Shown piece after piece: positions 15,849 to 18,140 of a stretch of DNA of 18,140 bases. A program made the translations under genes and the position numbers. The stretch comes from Lachnospira rogosae. Lineage in GTDB: Bacteria > Bacillota > Clostridia > Lachnospirales > Lachnospiraceae. Within the stretch, counting starts at the first letter, position 1. Each line of letters starts with the position of its first letter. The notes below the pieces were generated by a model. It searched no databases and was not told where the DNA came from. It saw nothing but the letters and a program-made list of their open reading frames with translations. The DNA is taken from positions 1 to 18,140 of the forward strand of contig NZ_JBBMER010000013.1 of assembly GCF_040096455.1 (NCBI RefSeq). Reading direction: 5' to 3'.

Positions 15849-16088
15849 ATGAGAACAATATTTGCAGAATACAATCCACAGCGCAATAGTATTGATGTTT
15901 ACACCTCTGCTGGCTATATGCTCCGCATTGATTGCTGGGAAGCTGAAAAGAATTTAAAAACTACACCCGGATCAGACTGTGCATTAAACGCACTTGCTAT
16001 TGATGAACCACTTGAATATGTACGATTATATTTGGACGGGAATATGCAGATGTGGGTAGATGCAGAAGATTCATTAGAACTATGGTGA
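15849..16088 (+). CDS. Small DUF6061-like protein
   Basis: 79 residues, the only plus-strand gene supported in the window. The pattern MRTIFAEYNPQRNSIDVYT, then a central LRIDCWEAE and PLEYVRLYLDGNMQMWV, resembles the small DUF6061-type proteins often found in mobile regions of Firmicutes. The assignment rests on recalled family style and is tentative. It is soluble, acidic, with no signal or membrane segment. AGGAG lies about 12 bases upstream, a rather long spacing. A hairpin terminator follows at 16145. Its orientation, opposite to every neighbour, and its isolated position suggest an accessory origin. Confidence 0.65.
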   Translation: MRTIFAEYNPQRNSIDVYTSAGYMLRIDCWEAEKNLKTTPGSDCALNALAIDEPLEYVRLYLDGNMQMWVDAEDSLELW

Positions 16089-16144
16089 TTTTTCGACGGT
16101 GTGAAATTTTTTCTGTAAATTCAGATCTTCTATGATAATTGATG

Positions 16145-16176
16145 CGGCTTAACAGCAATTTTCTGTTGTTAAGCCG
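16145..16176. terminator. Bidirectional hairpin terminator
   Basis: A 13-bp stem (cggcttaacagca / tgttgttaagccg with a G-U pair) closes a short attttc-type loop, followed on the plus strand by TTGTTTATTT. It lies between converging genes: the plus-strand DUF6061-like gene and the minus-strand HTH gene, and could serve both. Confidence 0.75.
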
Positions 16177-16209
16177 TTGTTTATTTAATAGCAAAAATAA
16201 GCCGGTATG

Positions 16210-16473
16210 TCAAGAGCACCCAGAAAATCTGAACGTACATTTACTCTTGATCATCCGGCTTATTTTCAACAGCACTAAGATTACCTTTTTTAATATTGTT
16301 TGGGATACTCCCTCCATAACCGTCACATCAATTTTATACTTTACTTCGATTTCAACTTTTTCTGGTGGATTGACTAAAAGCCTGTCAATATCATTTTCCT
16401 CAACACCAGCCATTTTTGCTATCGTTAGCTTGGATATGCCATAATAGGAAACAAGCAGTTCCAACCAATGCAC
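16210..16473 (-). pseudogene. Small HTH-type protein, probably frameshifted near its middle
   Basis: The open frame encodes about 87 residues. The first ~53 look genuine: WLELLVSYYGISKLTIAKMA, then GVEENDIDRLLVNPPEKVEI and VKYKIDVTVM, a small helix-turn-helix type I associate with mobile regions. After VTVM the composition becomes implausible (hydrophobic then Arg/Cys-rich). In the next frame a hydrophilic tail, GGSIPNNIKKGNLSAVENK followed by PDDQE and a stop at 16241, joins on smoothly. A one-base indel in the GGAGGGAG run (about 16308-16315) would explain this. The start is GTG 16473 (or TTG 16476) behind a weak GGGA. It could also be an intact gene with an unusual tail. Confidence 0.5.
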
Positions 16474-16504
16474 CAATTTGATATTTCCCTTTTACCGAAT
16501 CCTT

Positions 16505-17185
16505 TTATGCCTTAACATCACAACTTCCTCCGATAGATGGAGCTGTACCTACTGCCTGTGCTACAACATTCTCTGTAATGCTTTTCATATCCGTACCAAT
16601 TGCAAATATTGTGCGTCTATCTTCCTGAATTTTCTTCATCTGCTCTTTTCTTTCAGCTCTCCGTTCCACAAGTTTTTGTTCATTTTCTTTCTTTTTCTCG
16701 ATTTTTCTATCTTCATAAGCCCTTTTTTGTTCTTCGCTTGGTCCTGTAATAACCATGGAGCCCATATTACCATCCTTATCTATCCATATCTGACGATACT
16801 TAACTTCACTACCAGTCATTGATTTAATCATTGAGTCAGCCCATCTATCTAATGCTGGAATTTTTGACAACATATTTTCATATTTTGTGGCAACCTTTGG
16901 ATTACTCATCATCCTATTTAAAATCTCAGGAGCAATCCTCACATCCGTTTTTCCTGTACGATTAGCTGTTTTTACATTTTTATCCGAACTTCCTGCCACA
17001 ATATCTATTTGAGGATTTTTTTCCTGCAATTTTTTTACATAATCTTCCTGACTCTCTTCTGTTTTGCCCACCAGTGAATTTTCCTTTGTTTTTTGAATAT
17101 CACAAGCTGCCTTTTTAACCGTGTTCTTGTACCCTGATGCATAATACGATGTGTAACTGCTGTTATCGATACCTGTAATTGCCAT
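16505..17185 (-). CDS. DUF6033-type protein
   Basis: 226 residues. I recognise the style of the DUF6033 proteins of Lachnospiraceae: an N-terminal MAITGIDNSSYTSYY, then YVKKLQEKNPQIDIVAGSS at about 49-67, a middle block IAPEILNRMMSNPKVATKYE, and IWIDKDGNMGSMVITG. The last third is a strongly charged Lys/Glu/Arg helix, probably coiled coil (about 150-195). There is no signal peptide or membrane segment. Function is unknown. GGAGG seven bases upstream supports the start. The gene follows the 17226-18140 gene by 40 bp, so they are probably cotranscribed and may act together. Confidence 0.75.
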   Translation of the reverse strand: MAITGIDNSSYTSYYASGYKNTVKKAACDIQKTKENSLVGKTEESQEDYVKKLQEKNPQIDIVAGSSDKNVKTANRTGKTDVRIAPEILNRMMSNPKVATKYENMLSKIPALDRWADSMIKSMTGSEVKYRQIWIDKDGNMGSMVITGPSEEQKRAYEDRKIEKKKENEQKLVERRAERKEQMKKIQEDRRTIFAIGTDMKSITENVVAQAVGTAPSIGGSCDVKA

Positions 17186-17225
17186 AATCCTACCTCCCTG
17201 TTATTGAAACTTAAAATAATTTCTA

Positions 17226-18140
17226 TTATATTGAACGACTTGGATATTTAATTTCCGTTGATGTAAATTCATCTTCTGCCGAAACATTGATATGCCCACT
17301 GCTGTCAATGGCATACTCTTTACCATAAACGGAAAACGTATCTCCTTCTTTATATCCGATTTCTATCCAGTTTATATCATTTAACTGTTTTATCTTTGCG
17401 TCAACATTTATGGTCTTTCCTGATTCCTGCAATAAATAAGTGTGTTTTCCTGCTCCCGCATCTATAGAAAAGAATCCCGGAGAAATCCCGACTTTCTCAC
17501 AGACGGACAATACCTCCTCATTGCTGTAGAGATACCCACACACACTCTTTCCCTGTGCCAGATCAGACAGGATATTGCCTGCCTTACACATTTCCCACTT
17601 ATAATTTGTTCCTTTTTGATTTGTATTCTCTGCAAGCAACGATTCCGAGGCTGCCCAGCCTATTCTTCCATTATTGACCGTCCATGTATATTTACCGCCA
17701 CTTGATGTTGTCCATGCATAATAACTTTTATTACTTAGTACCAGAGAATTATTCGCAGCACAAATGCCTGACATGGTGCTTGTATTCATTTTCGGTACTG
17801 CATAATTAGGTACTACCTGTCTGCTCCCATTAAGGTCAAAGGAAATAACCCCGTACTCCTTAAAATCAGAATTATATCCACAGGAAACATTCTTCCCAAA
17901 ATTGATTGCATCCAAAATAGCACTTGAATTATTATAGTTTGCAAAATAATAAGCTAATTCACTGTTAGAAATATTCGCATTTTTATCTATCAGTGCAGCT
18001 ATGGATTGCTTTGAAAAGCCTCGTGCAGCATCAGAAATACTTAAACTGTCCTGTTTTTTATTATTTCCTGCTCCAAGCAACATCTGTATTGCTTTTTGGT
18101 GTATTCCTGCCTCTGCCTGCTTTGAATATGTCAATAGCTG
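17226..18140 (-). CDS. Unrecognised protein, 5' end outside the window
   Basis: At least 304 codons; the frame is open to the window edge. A TTG at 18134 is in frame but has no room for an SD to be judged, so the true start is probably to the right. No family is recognised. The opening (about residues 1-50, including SISDAARGFSKQSIAALI) looks helical; a middle part is rich in Ser, Asn, Tyr and Trp (YYAWTTSSGGKYTWTVNNGR); the end has beta-rich character (IGYKEGDTFSVYGKEYAI). Two single Cys (in SVCGYL and LSVCEKV) lie near the middle. It has no visible membrane segment. It precedes the DUF6033-type gene by 40 bp, suggesting a shared transcript and a related job. Confidence 0.6.
   Translation of the reverse strand, partial: QLLTYSKQAEAGIHQKAIQMLLGAGNNKKQDSLSISDAARGFSKQSIAALIDKNANISNSELAYYFANYNNSSAILDAINFGKNVSCGYNSDFKEYGVISFDLNGSRQVVPNYAVPKMNTSTMSGICAANNSLVLSNKSYYAWTTSSGGKYTWTVNNGRIGWAASESLLAENTNQKGTNYKWEMCKAGNILSDLAQGKSVCGYLYSNEEVLSVCEKVGISPGFFSIDAGAGKHTYLLQESGKTINVDAKIKQLNDINWIEIGYKEGDTFSVYGKEYAIDSSGHINVSAEDEFTSTEIKYPSRSI

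Noticed and set aside
15701..15886. 61-codon minus-strand ORF ending CPCICPYQSS
   Set aside because: Hydrophobic/Ser-rich, overlaps the start of the plus-strand gene and lacks an SD; considered as an integrase tail remnant but nothing supports that.

Overview
The window is AT-rich, low-GC Gram-positive DNA. Strong GGAGG-type ribosome binding sites, Rho-independent terminators and a DUF6033-type gene suggest a gut Clostridia of the Lachnospiraceae (Lachnospira/Eubacterium eligens-like). That placement is inference from gene families and style; there is no rRNA or marker gene to confirm it. Almost all genes lie on the minus strand, so transcription runs from the right end of the window to the left.

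From left to right: bases 1-480 hold no gene. They carry a GC-richer block of 70-bp tandem repeats, a 150-bp nested inverted repeat and a terminator. Next comes a two-gene unit (J-domain protein, then a C_GCAxxG_C_C family protein) behind a promoter buried in a 40-bp dyad. Then follow a cytidylate-kinase-like protein and an NhaC-type antiporter, closed off upstream by a strong terminator (4279-4322). A PucR-type regulator and a CodA-type cytosine deaminase form a nucleobase-salvage pair. The deaminase gene has a promoter with two dyads 21 bp apart, and the pair is separated by a hairpin-rich spacer. A strong terminator (7300-7335) separates this from the next block.

From 7345 to 15513 there is a run of seven closely spaced minus-strand genes with no clear internal terminator: P-loop kinase-like protein, HNH endonuclease, YaiI/YqxD (DUF188) protein, GNAT acetyltransferase, a GNAT-ABC exporter fusion, its ABC partner, and a membrane GAF-GGDEF diguanylate cyclase. 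The centrepiece is the ABC pair. The two half-transporters carry complementary defects, as in asymmetric heterodimeric exporters, and one has a complete GNAT acetyltransferase domain fused in frame at its N-terminus.

The right end (15514-18140) looks accessory. It has an unexplained inverted-repeat spacer, a plus-strand DUF6061-like gene, a probably frameshifted small HTH gene, a DUF6033-type protein and the 3' part of an unrecognised gene that runs off the window. No tRNA, rRNA, CRISPR array, transposase or integrase gene was seen.
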